Below, in pieces: positions 1 to 6,853 of a stretch of 15,365 nt of DNA. The stretch is from assembly GCA_903879995.1 (NCBI GenBank), contig CAIRNW010000367.1, positions 1-15,365 on the forward strand. The letters run 5' to 3'. The first letter of the stretch is position 1, and every line of letters begins with the position of its first letter. Under the pieces are notes generated by a model. The model ran no database searches. It saw only the letters and a list, made by a program, of their open reading frames with translations, and was not told the origin of the DNA. This DNA comes from an uncultured Bacteroidota bacterium (lineage in GTDB: Bacteria; Bacteroidota; Bacteroidia; Chitinophagales; Chitinophagaceae). A program made the translations under genes and the position numbers.

Positions 1-1
1 C

Positions 2-1180
2 ATTGTGCCCTGTGATCGGACGAGCAATGCCCAGGCGATTGTGGACGAGAATGGCCGACCCTATATTTTGTATAACCCTGAATTTCTGATGCGGGTGAAA
101 TCATTAAACTTCACCAGTGCGACCCTGCCTGTCGCTACCGTACAGGACTGGGAGCGCCTGGCCATATTGGCTCATGAAATCGGGCACCACCTCAATTATC
201 ATCTGTTATCACCACACCCGGACGCTACGCCCAGGAGTATGGAACTGGAAGCTGACGAGACGGCCGGCCACATTCTGTATTTGCTGGGGGCAACCCTTGT
301 GGAGGCACAAAAGGTGATGTACAGTTCAGCCGTATCTTTGGAGGGTGGGATGTCGCATCCGCCTCGGGCTCAGCGTTTAGCGGCTATTGAGCGCGGATAC
401 CTCGCTGCAGAGAAAAAATTTCCAAAGGGAAAGGAGTTTCCCCCGAAAGCGAGGCAGCAGGAGGATGCAGTTGACGATTTGATCAAATACAATATGGTAC
501 TTGTGAAAGGTGGAACTTTTCAAATGGGTTCAGAAAAGGGAACAGGTGCGGTTGATGAGTACCCACGGCACCCGGTGACTCTGTCCGATTTCTATATCGG
601 TAAATATGAAGTCACAAACAAGGAGTGGAGGGAGGTTATGGGAGAGGATCCACCGCTTCTGGCAGATGAGTTTGAACATTTTACAGAGTGCGGGAACTGC
701 CCGGTTGTAGGCATAAGCTGGATTGCAGCCCAAAAATTTATATCAAAACTGAATAACATAACCGGGCAATCTTACAGGCTTCCCACAGAGGCCGAGTGGG
801 AATATGCAGCGAGTGGTGGTATAGGCAACTTAGGAAATCTATATGCAGGGAGCAATAATGCAGATGAAGCCGCATGGTACAAGGTCAATTCCGGAGGAAC
901 CATAAGCCAAGTAGGGAAAAAAAAGGCAAACGAACTGGGCTTACACGATATGAGTGGCAACGTTTGGGAATGGTGCCATGATTATTATGCTAAAAAATAT
1001 ACTTACATACAAACAAATGCCCCGCAAACAAATCCCAGGGGACCCAGTATGGGGGAGTTTCGGATAATTAGAGGAGGGTCCTATCATGATATTGAATTTG
1101 GATGTAGAACCAGATTCAGGAATAAGGATAAGCCCGATGCGCGATATATTAATATTGGCTTTCGATTGGTTCGAGAGTAG
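2..1180 (+). CDS. M48-like metalloprotease / SUMF1 (FGE-like) fusion protein, 5' partial
   Basis: The reading frame is open to the left edge, so the true start probably lies outside the window; the GTG at base 5 is only the first possible start inside it. Numbered from that GTG, residues 57-61 read HEIGH and residues 80-84 read ELEAD. This HExxH plus ExxxD pair is the zinc-ligand signature of M48-type gluzincins. Residues 164-390 form a formylglycine-generating-enzyme-like (SUMF1/PvdO) domain with VKGGTFQMGS, YEVTNKEW, RLPTEAEWEYAA, MSGNVWEW and IIRGGSY motifs and a GFRLVR end. Compared with true formylglycine-generating enzyme, the first active-site cysteine position is Asp362; only the second (Cys367) is kept, so oxidase activity is unlikely. 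The SUMF1 domain may bind rather than modify. The Pseudomonas H1-T6SS protein TagR has a comparable degenerate domain, but any link here rests on adjacency alone. The substrate is unknown. Domain calls are confident; the role is not. Confidence 0.8.
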   Translation: MVPCDRTSNAQAIVDENGRPYILYNPEFLMRVKSLNFTSATLPVATVQDWERLAILAHEIGHHLNYHLLSPHPDATPRSMELEADETAGHILYLLGATLVEAQKVMYSSAVSLEGGMSHPPRAQRLAAIERGYLAAEKKFPKGKEFPPKARQQEDAVDDLIKYNMVLVKGGTFQMGSEKGTGAVDEYPRHPVTLSDFYIGKYEVTNKEWREVMGEDPPLLADEFEHFTECGNCPVVGISWIAAQKFISKLNNITGQSYRLPTEAEWEYAASGGIGNLGNLYAGSNNADEAAWYKVNSGGTISQVGKKKANELGLHDMSGNVWEWCHDYYAKKYTYIQTNAPQTNPRGPSMGEFRIIRGGSYHDIEFGCRTRFRNKDKPDARYINIGFRLVRE

Positions 1181-1300
1181 GTGTATGCTGGTTTATCACA
1201 TACGGGAGTTATATGCTGTTTCGTCCTCATTTGGGGGGGGCGGTATGGAGGCGTAAAGAGGTTTGGCGTCATTTTTTTTCTTAAATCCGTAAATATTTCA

Positions 1301-1316
1301 TTTTTTTTAAAAAAAA
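1301..1316. repeat. T8A8 palindromic tract
   Basis: Eight T residues are followed immediately by eight A residues, a perfect 16-base palindrome that ends four bases before a possible -7 box. Such tracts have unusual DNA stiffness or bending and may aid promoter recognition. They can also vary in length by slippage. The sequence is plain; the function is inference. Confidence 0.5.
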
Positions 1317-1319
1317 GTG

Positions 1320-1327
1320 TAGTTTTG
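1320..1327 (+). promoter_or_regulatory. Possible Bacteroidota-type -7 promoter box for the T6SS cluster
   Basis: TAGTTTTG matches the TAnnTTTG -7 consensus of Bacteroidota primary-sigma promoters at every defined position. It lies about 220 bases upstream of the tssH ATG, right after an A/T tract. No clear TTTG -33 box is seen at the expected distance; the area is T-rich instead. An eight-base match in AT-rich DNA can arise by chance. Confidence 0.33.
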
Positions 1328-1545
1328 GGATTGAGAATTTGAAGGCACGAGCCATCCTTCAATCTCCGCGGTTTGTTTGGCTCAGGCAGGTATGTGTAGT
1401 TGTCTGCCCCTCGTTTTTGTTATCTGATCCATAAGCTGTGGGTCAAGTGGGCTTGCCGTGCCCGGGTTCAAACGTACTAAACCATTTCTTTCTACTCTGC
1501 GCACATTCTGCTGCTTTAGATTCCATCCACGGATATCCCTTTTTT

Positions 1546-4035
1546 ATGGCACTTTACAACTGTTCATCTGACTTAAACCAAGCGTTCCAAATAGCCCGTG
1601 CGATAGCCAGGGAGTATCGGAACGATCGTTATGGTCCTGCTCACCTACTTAAGGGTCTGTTGCACGATGATCTGGGGTTTTCCACAGTTTTGGCATTCCG
1701 GGGGAAAGACATTCATTATCTGCGCGGCTGGGCAGAACAGCGCATTCAGAAGTATCCCAAAGCTGTTCGTTTACCGGAAAATATCCCAGGGGACGAGCAG
1801 ATCGCCAAGTTGTTGGAGGTAGCAGATGTCGTCAGGCTCAAGCTGTCCCTTGAAGAAATAACCCTGTTGTGTGCCCTAGCGGCGATGTGCAAACCTGGGG
1901 TAGGATTCCCTGAAGACCAACTGAGAAGCTTCCCATTAACAGAAAAGGAGCTTTTGGAAGCAGAACTCATCGAACAACAAATCCCTTCTTCCGGGGTAAA
2001 AAAATCGTCGGGCTTTACAGGGCAAGCCCAGGCAGTATCGGCTGACACCGTTCAGGCACTTTCGAAGTATTGTATAGATAAGACGGAGCGGGCTCGGTCG
2101 GGAAAGACAGATCCTATTGTAGGGCGCGACAGGGAAATCCAGGAGTTATGTAAGATCCTGGGACGACGGACCAAGCCCAATGTTATCATCAGGGGCGAGC
2201 CCGGTGTCGGAAAATCAGCATTGGTCGAAGGATTCGCGCAGCGGATAATTGAGGGGAGGGTCCCTACTTATCTGGAACAGGCAACAGTGCTCGAGTTGGA
2301 TGTAGGTGCTCTCATCGCCGGTGCGTCCTACAAGGGAGAGGTGGAGGATAGGTTAAAATCCATCATTAAAGCGCTTAAGTCCTATAGTGGGCGGGCAGTG
2401 CTGTTTATTGATGAAATCCACATACTCCTTGACCCCAAAGGCGGTGCGTCAGGTGCTGCAAACTTGCTAAAGCCTGAGTTGGCTAGAGGCGAGGTGACGA
2501 TCATCGGTGCGACTACTGGCGAGGAATACCGCAAATATATCGAGAAGGACGACGCGTTTGTACGTCGGTTTGATGTCTTGCAAGTCAAAGAACCAGATAG
2601 GGAGAAAACTTTGCGGATGCTGGAAGTGCTTATGCCCCTCTACCGGGAGCACCACCTTTTGGATACTGAGCCAGAGGCGCTTTCGGCAGCAGTTGATTTC
2701 GCGATGCGCTATTTCAAAGAGCGGCAACTTCCTGACTCTGCAATCGATCTCTTGGACAAGACAATGGCGGCTGTGCGGATGATGAAGGATACGAGTTCCA
2801 TGGAAATTACCTTGCTTACCGCTGAGCTGGAGTTGCTCCGTGCCAAATGTGAATCAGCGGGGCAATGGGAGTCCATTCGGGAGTTGAAATGGCTCGATGT
2901 ACAAATCCGGGACCGGGTGAGCCCAATCATGATTGGGCGACTGAAAGATACCAGGGACGTAGGGGCCATGGAATCCACAGAGCCTTTGCTGGAGTATCTT
3001 TCTTCAAACTTGTCTGAATTGACCGAGTTGCTGGATGAGGGGAAAACAAGCATCAATGCCGATGACATTGGTGCCGTAGTGGCCTACGCCACCGGGATAC
3101 CTCTAGGAAAGATCCAATCTGACGAAAAGGAAAAGTTACAGCACATGTTGCAATTTCTCCGGGGTCGTGTCGTTGGCCAGGATCATGCGCTGGAGACTAT
3201 CGTGAACGCAGTGAGGGTTTCAAGGGCAGGTTTGTCGGACAGCAGGAGGCCAATTGGTTCGTTTTTCCTACTTGGCCCAACCGGAACAGGTAAAACTGAA
3301 CTGGCTAAATCTGTTGCAGAATTTCTTTTCAATGATGAGCGGGCCCTTATCCGCTTCGATATGTCGGAATTTACAGAGAAGCACACTGCTCAGTTCCTAA
3401 TTGGGGCACCACCTGGGTATGTAGGATATGAGGAAGGGGGCGCTTTGGTCAACGAAATCCGAAGACAGCCTTACTCCATTGTACTTTTTGACGAAATCGA
3501 AAAGGCCCACCCCGAGGTATTCAAAACATTTCTACAAATCCTGGACGACGGGAAGTTGTCTGATAAACTTGGCAAAGAAGGAGATTTCTCTAATGCCATT
3601 ATTCTCTTTACATCCAATATTGGGAGCGATTACATCGTCGAAAAGTTCTCCGCAGGGGAGATTCCTGACCAGCAGGAACTCATACAGGCAATGGGCAAGT
3701 ATTTCAAAGACGAGTTCCTTGGCCGCTTAACAGAAATAATCCCGTTCGCCCCAATCAGCGAGCAGCATATTGTTGATATCTTTAGTATTCAATTAAAGCC
3801 GTTAACGAAGGCGCTTGAGCGCCAAGGCTTGGACTTCGAGGTGACCGGGCAGGCGATGCAATATTTAGCCAATAAGGGTTTCTCGCCTAGGTTCGGGGCC
3901 AGGCCTTTGCGCAGGGTGATTGCTTCAGAGTTGCAAAAGCCGATTTCAAAAATGATGGTGGAGGGCAGGGCAGTACCGGGGCATAAAATCGTTTGTGATT
4001 TGGTAGAGGGCGAACTGGTTATATCTGTTTCCTGA
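1546..4035 (+). CDS. tssH: TssH (ClpV-like AAA+ ATPase of type VI secretion)
   Basis: This double-ring AAA+ unfoldase of the ClpB/ClpV family strips and recycles contracted TssB-TssC sheath in the cytoplasm. From the ATG at 1546 it has 829 residues: a Clp N-domain (about 1-150), then D1 with Walker A GEPGVGKS (217-224), pore loop YKG (262-264), Walker B VLFIDEIH (285-292) and arginines 340-341. D2 has Walker A GPTGTGKT (577-584), pore loop GYVGY (624-628), Walker B IVLFDEIE (645-652) and sensor-2 GARPLRR (784-790). The segment between D1 and D2 is only about 110 residues, shorter than in a full ClpB, which together with the T6SS context argues for TssH over the chaperone ClpB. The start was chosen because the Clp-N sequence begins at MALYNC; the in-frame GTG 108 bases upstream adds an unlikely, cysteine-rich leader. 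It heads the cluster, with a 194-base gap before tssB. Confidence 0.93.
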   Translation: MALYNCSSDLNQAFQIARAIAREYRNDRYGPAHLLKGLLHDDLGFSTVLAFRGKDIHYLRGWAEQRIQKYPKAVRLPENIPGDEQIAKLLEVADVVRLKLSLEEITLLCALAAMCKPGVGFPEDQLRSFPLTEKELLEAELIEQQIPSSGVKKSSGFTGQAQAVSADTVQALSKYCIDKTERARSGKTDPIVGRDREIQELCKILGRRTKPNVIIRGEPGVGKSALVEGFAQRIIEGRVPTYLEQATVLELDVGALIAGASYKGEVEDRLKSIIKALKSYSGRAVLFIDEIHILLDPKGGASGAANLLKPELARGEVTIIGATTGEEYRKYIEKDDAFVRRFDVLQVKEPDREKTLRMLEVLMPLYREHHLLDTEPEALSAAVDFAMRYFKERQLPDSAIDLLDKTMAAVRMMKDTSSMEITLLTAELELLRAKCESAGQWESIRELKWLDVQIRDRVSPIMIGRLKDTRDVGAMESTEPLLEYLSSNLSELTELLDEGKTSINADDIGAVVAYATGIPLGKIQSDEKEKLQHMLQFLRGRVVGQDHALETIVNAVRVSRAGLSDSRRPIGSFFLLGPTGTGKTELAKSVAEFLFNDERALIRFDMSEFTEKHTAQFLIGAPPGYVGYEEGGALVNEIRRQPYSIVLFDEIEKAHPEVFKTFLQILDDGKLSDKLGKEGDFSNAIILFTSNIGSDYIVEKFSAGEIPDQQELIQAMGKYFKDEFLGRLTEIIPFAPISEQHIVDIFSIQLKPLTKALERQGLDFEVTGQAMQYLANKGFSPRFGARPLRRVIASELQKPISKMMVEGRAVPGHKIVCDLVEGELVISVS

Positions 4036-4052
4036 TTTTTCTACAAGACTTT

Positions 4053-4088
4053 TAAACCTCCTGGCAATTTTAGGGTAAAATAGGTTTA
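4053..4088 (+). promoter_or_regulatory. Bulged hairpin downstream of tssH
   Basis: TAAACCT (4053-4059) pairs with AGGTTTA (4082-4088), and inside it ATTTTA (4067-4072) pairs with TAAAAT (4076-4081) around a three-G loop. The result is 13 base pairs with a single seven-base bulge on the left side. It begins 17 bases after the tssH stop. The stem is AT-rich and no clean T run follows, so a strong intrinsic terminator is unlikely; attenuation or transcript processing between tssH and tssB is possible. Confidence 0.35.
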
Positions 4089-4116
4089 TTCAATTAGCTT
4101 ATCTTATCTTCTCATT

Positions 4117-4132
4117 TACATAAGGTTATGTA
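4117..4132. repeat. 7-bp inverted repeat upstream of tssB (operator-like)
   Basis: TACATAA and TTATGTA flank a GG spacer, giving a 16-base dyad in the gap between tssH and tssB, about 100 bases before the tssB ATG. Its size fits a site for a dimeric regulator, but no regulator gene is present in the window and AT-rich dyads occur by chance. Confidence 0.3.
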
Positions 4133-4229
4133 CTATGGATTATATCATGTTAAAACGATTGCCTCGTTGCACCTGAGAATGTTCATGTAATCCCTATGTT
4201 TTATTCAAAAAATTTTAAATTAATTATTT

Positions 4230-4694
4230 ATGCCAGAATTTGCTTCAAACTTTGAAATGAGAAAACAGGGTTTTGTTTATGAAGCTGGTGATATGGCTTC
4301 GGCTTCAATGCAAGACATTCCCAATAATCGGACCTTGTTTGTAGGTGATTTAAGTGGAAAGCCCGCTACCAAGCCTGAACTGAACTATGAACTAGAGACG
4401 CTTGAAGATGTATTTGCGCATTATAAGCCTGAAGTAAAGGTTGAATATGAGGATGAAGATGGGCGCAGTATAACAGAAACATTGGAATTCAGGTCTGTAG
4501 CCGACTTTACAAAGAAGGCATACGTAGAAAAGAGTTCCTTTCTAAATACCTTGCAGCAAAGCCAAAAAGACCATATAGAGATGGCCAGGAGACTGCAGAA
4601 TAACAAGATGCTGCAAAAAGTACTCAGTGACCCTCAAAAGAAAGCGGCTTACCTGGCAGCCATTAAAAACTTGTTGAATGAACTTGGTGGATGA
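4230..4694 (+). CDS. tssB: TssB (small sheath subunit, VipA-like)
   Basis: This is the small subunit of the contractile sheath, which pairs with TssC to form the six-start helical tail around the TssD tube. The 154-residue protein has the family layout: an N-terminal strand region, the VGDLSGKPATKP stretch (about 38-49), ELNYELETLEDVFAHYKPEVKVEYE, the strand TETLEFRSVADFTKKAYVEKS, and an amphipathic C-terminal helix ending KAAYLAAIKNLLNELGG. Its position directly before tssC (44-base gap) supports the call. The ATG follows TTATTT with no Shine-Dalgarno sequence, a start context seen again at tssF and tssK. The 194-base gap upstream may hold a second promoter, since a TATGTTTT near-match to the -7 box lies at 4195-4202. 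Confidence 0.92.
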   Translation: MPEFASNFEMRKQGFVYEAGDMASASMQDIPNNRTLFVGDLSGKPATKPELNYELETLEDVFAHYKPEVKVEYEDEDGRSITETLEFRSVADFTKKAYVEKSSFLNTLQQSQKDHIEMARRLQNNKMLQKVLSDPQKKAAYLAAIKNLLNELGG

Positions 4695-4738
4695 TATCCC
4701 ACTGTTCCTAATCCTTTACATTTTATAAAATTTGTACC

Positions 4739-6079
4739 ATGAGTGAAGAGTTGCAACAAAATAATGAAAACAGTAGGGAGGAGTTCAAATCGGCTTTGGA
4801 GGTTTTGTCTGATTATGGCGGGTTTGATTTAATCTCCACGACCATTGCAGGGGCGGAGAACATGGAACTAGGGCCTATGCGGGATATGTTCATGATGGAT
4901 AATGATACCAAGTTAGAGCGGGAAGCCCTCAAGGTACGGATCAGGCACTGGGTCAATATGCTCGAGTCAGAGGGTAACGTTGGGGATATGATTGAAAAAA
5001 GCCGGGAGATTGGAGAAAAATCCGGCGAGATTCTTGCAGCAAATATTAAACGCACCCTGGATGCCACACATGATCTAGAGACCAATTACCGGTCACTATC
5101 AGCATTCTTTGTCAATGCCGCTGGGGACAAACCGGTTAAAAATCTTACTATCCTGAATGCCCCGATGGAAAAGGTGAAGGATATGGACAGCCGGCGTTTC
5201 ATTGGTAAAGTTGCCGAGGAATTTAAAGAAAAGTATGATCGTCTGGATTTGATGAACAATTACAGCCTGCTGGTCATACCGGGTTTTATGGGTTCAAAAG
5301 AGGTGATTGACGAATGGGGCAGGGTTGCCCACGACCATAAGGTCATGCTTGTGACAGATTTCGCCAATTTTGAGAATACTGACCAGGTTCTGAAACAATT
5401 TGAAAGGATGAAGCTCACCGGCGATGATGCGTTCCGCTCCAATATGATGTTGTGCTGTAATTGGTTGATTGGTCGTGAGCAATACCTGGACTCTGGTGAG
5501 GAGCAGCCCTTATTTATTCCACCCTCGGCAGCATTGGCCGGAAAACTGTACGCTGAGAATATGGCCCAGGTCGCTGCAGGCGTAAAACATGGGGTCGTTC
5601 GTGGTGCACTGGGAACAAGGTTTATTATCCTTGCGAACGACCTGGCCAAGCTTGGGGACTTGGGGCTTATTCCCATGGAGAACTCTTTCAATCAAGTACA
5701 GGCAATGTCCGGCAGTAGTTTGTTCACAGGTACTAACCCGGGAATGAAGACTTATTCGGTTACCAGGACCTTTGACTGGCTTACAAAGTGTATGATGGAT
5801 TTCCTGAACCGAAAAGTTTTTATCAACATTTCTACCAATGAAGAAATGGCCATCCACAAGGAGGTGTCTCGTTTTTTCGATCAATGCGTGCGTGAGCACA
5901 AGTTCCTGGAAAAAGTTGGCAAAATAGAGATAAAACGAGACAGCAACCATAAAGATCGGCTTCAAGTTTATGTTCATGCCACGCCATTTTTCCCTGCTAA
6001 GAATTTTGTGCTTCGGTTGGACGGAAAGAGTGGCGAATCTCCCGGTGGGGGGAATAAATATGATGCGAAAATAGAATAA
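4739..6079 (+). CDS. tssC: TssC (large sheath subunit, VipB-like)
   Basis: This is the large subunit of the T6SS contractile sheath. It has 446 residues, somewhat shorter than proteobacterial TssC (about 490). Recognisable regions are an N-terminal helical segment (about 1-35), the block around KLEREALKVRIRHWVNMLE (58-76), the central LLVIPGFMGSKEVIDEWGRVA, which corresponds to the conserved core domain, and the C-terminal ATPFFPAKNFVLRLDG, which packs in the sheath handshake region. The last residues are glycine-rich and charged. It is placed 44 bases after tssB and the two are surely co-expressed. In other systems ClpV binds an N-terminal TssC helix exposed after contraction; whether the N-terminus here does the same for TssH is not shown by the sequence. 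Confidence 0.94.
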   Translation: MSEELQQNNENSREEFKSALEVLSDYGGFDLISTTIAGAENMELGPMRDMFMMDNDTKLEREALKVRIRHWVNMLESEGNVGDMIEKSREIGEKSGEILAANIKRTLDATHDLETNYRSLSAFFVNAAGDKPVKNLTILNAPMEKVKDMDSRRFIGKVAEEFKEKYDRLDLMNNYSLLVIPGFMGSKEVIDEWGRVAHDHKVMLVTDFANFENTDQVLKQFERMKLTGDDAFRSNMMLCCNWLIGREQYLDSGEEQPLFIPPSAALAGKLYAENMAQVAAGVKHGVVRGALGTRFIILANDLAKLGDLGLIPMENSFNQVQAMSGSSLFTGTNPGMKTYSVTRTFDWLTKCMMDFLNRKVFINISTNEEMAIHKEVSRFFDQCVREHKFLEKVGKIEIKRDSNHKDRLQVYVHATPFFPAKNFVLRLDGKSGESPGGGNKYDAKIE

Positions 6080-6254
6080 GATTCCTGCAAGTAGGTTATA
6101 TCCCTTCAGTTGTTGCTATTGTTCGGGTTGGTGTTACGTTGGATTTGTCTGGTTGAACATTCAGGTAATCTGTATCCCGCCGTACTCTGATCTTTCAAAC
6201 CGTCGTTAAACTGTACCGATAAAAACATTTTATTACTTCTAAATCTATTCTACC

Positions 6255-6665
6255 ATGTCGTTTGATGCAAAAATTACGGTTGAGGGCGAAACCCGTAAAG
6301 TCCTAAAATGCCACTATTACCTAGATCGTGACACTTCGCGTAACGGAGTGCCCACTAACAGGCTGATGGGCGGGAAAATTACTGTTCAGCTTGAATCGTC
6401 TGGTTCGACATTTTTCTATGATTGGGTAATCAATGAATTTTCCACTAAGAGTGGGGAGATTCAGTTTACCAAAAGGAATGATCCTGCGGCGCCGGCTAAG
6501 GTACTCAAGTTTGAAGATGCTTATCTCGTTGCGTATGGGGAGGATTTTGATGTGGTCGGGGGAAACAGGGAACAGCCGATGGTTGAGACTTTTACCTTTT
6601 CTGCGCACAAAATCACCTTGGATCCAGGGGGGACTTTTGAGAATATGTGGGAAGCGGTAAATTAA
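6255..6665 (+). CDS. tssD: TssD (Hcp-like tube protein, Bacteroidota type)
   Basis: This is the inner-tube protein of the T6SS, expected to form stacked hexameric rings that are fired from the cell and carry small effectors. The 136-residue, strand-rich sequence starts MSFDAKITVEGETRKVLKCHYYLDRDTSRNG and contains TNRLMGGKITVQLES, FYDWVINEF and a closing VETFTFSAHKITL strand pair. This matches the divergent TssD family of Bacteroidota rather than classic proteobacterial Hcp. There is no signal peptide or C-terminal effector extension. It sits after a 175-base gap from tssC and before a structured 188-base gap to vgrG, so it may be expressed at its own level, which suits the most abundant component. 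It is the only tssD in the window; such loci often have further copies elsewhere. Confidence 0.9.
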   Translation: MSFDAKITVEGETRKVLKCHYYLDRDTSRNGVPTNRLMGGKITVQLESSGSTFFYDWVINEFSTKSGEIQFTKRNDPAAPAKVLKFEDAYLVAYGEDFDVVGGNREQPMVETFTFSAHKITLDPGGTFENMWEAVN

Positions 6666-6722
6666 GTGCCTTTACGCCGGTATATTCCTTAGCCCTATTC
6701 ATTTTTATCAATTATCCGGAGA

Positions 6723-6732
6723 TAAGGCCTTA
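6723..6732. repeat. 10-bp perfect palindrome TAAGGCCTTA
   Basis: A perfect palindrome lies between tssD and vgrG and ends four bases before the large hairpin upstream of vgrG. It could be an operator half or chance. It is recorded because it abuts the structured region. Confidence 0.3.
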
Positions 6733-6735
6733 ATG

Positions 6736-6824
6736 AAAACGTAAATGCTTTGAAGCCTGGGTAAGTAGTTGAATTGTACTGTATTTAATTTAACTATTGC
6801 TTGTGTAAGAAGCATTTACGTTTT
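6736..6824 (+). promoter_or_regulatory. Long nested hairpin element upstream of vgrG
   Basis: A perfect 15-bp inverted repeat (AAAACGTAAATGCTT at 6736-6750, its complement at 6810-6824) encloses a second stem. There AGTAGTTGAATT (6764-6775) pairs with AATTTAACTATT (6787-6798), 12 pairs including two G.U. A 4-bp AAGC/GCTT pair (6753-6756 with 6799-6802) lies between them. The two G.U pairs exist only in the + strand transcript and would be C/A mismatches in the opposite RNA, which favours a role in the tssD-vgrG transcript. The right arm is followed by TTTTTCCTTT and ends 29 bases before the vgrG ATG. It could act as an attenuator or terminator lowering vgrG relative to tssD, a translational control element, an RNase stability barrier, or a relic of a mobile repeat. 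The structure is read directly; the function is open. Confidence 0.55.
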
Positions 6825-6853
6825 TCCTTTGCTTGCTAAAAATTAGTCTGTTC

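Larger units (their letters stand above)
1181..1545. other. Intergenic region upstream of the T6SS cluster
   Basis: No credible gene is seen in these 365 bases. The stretch holds a G8 tract (1233-1240), a T8 tract (1272-1279), a T8A8 block (1301-1316) and, directly after it, a TAGTTTTG box (1320-1327) resembling the Bacteroidota -7 element. No GC-rich hairpin followed by a T run was found after the preceding gene. The frame of tssH stays open back to a GTG at 1438, but the extra 36 residues do not look like a Clp N-domain. Confidence 0.6.

Noticed and set aside
1461..1476. GGGTTCAAAC resembling a tRNA T-loop
   Set aside because: The flanking bases cannot form the 5-bp T-stem and no acceptor, D or anticodon arms are present.
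1438..1545. Upstream GTG start extending tssH by 36 residues
   Set aside because: The added residues (GQVGLPCPGS...) do not resemble a Clp N-domain, and a standard ATG at 1546 sits exactly where the domain begins.
5260..5977. Antisense open frames of 143 and 155 codons within tssC
   Set aside because: They lie fully opposite a clear TssC coding sequence, and their translations show no domain-like pattern.
6833..6853. TTG start adding seven residues to VgrG
   Set aside because: An ATG lies 21 bases downstream, close to where VgrG similarity begins, and the extra MLKISLF adds nothing typical of the family.
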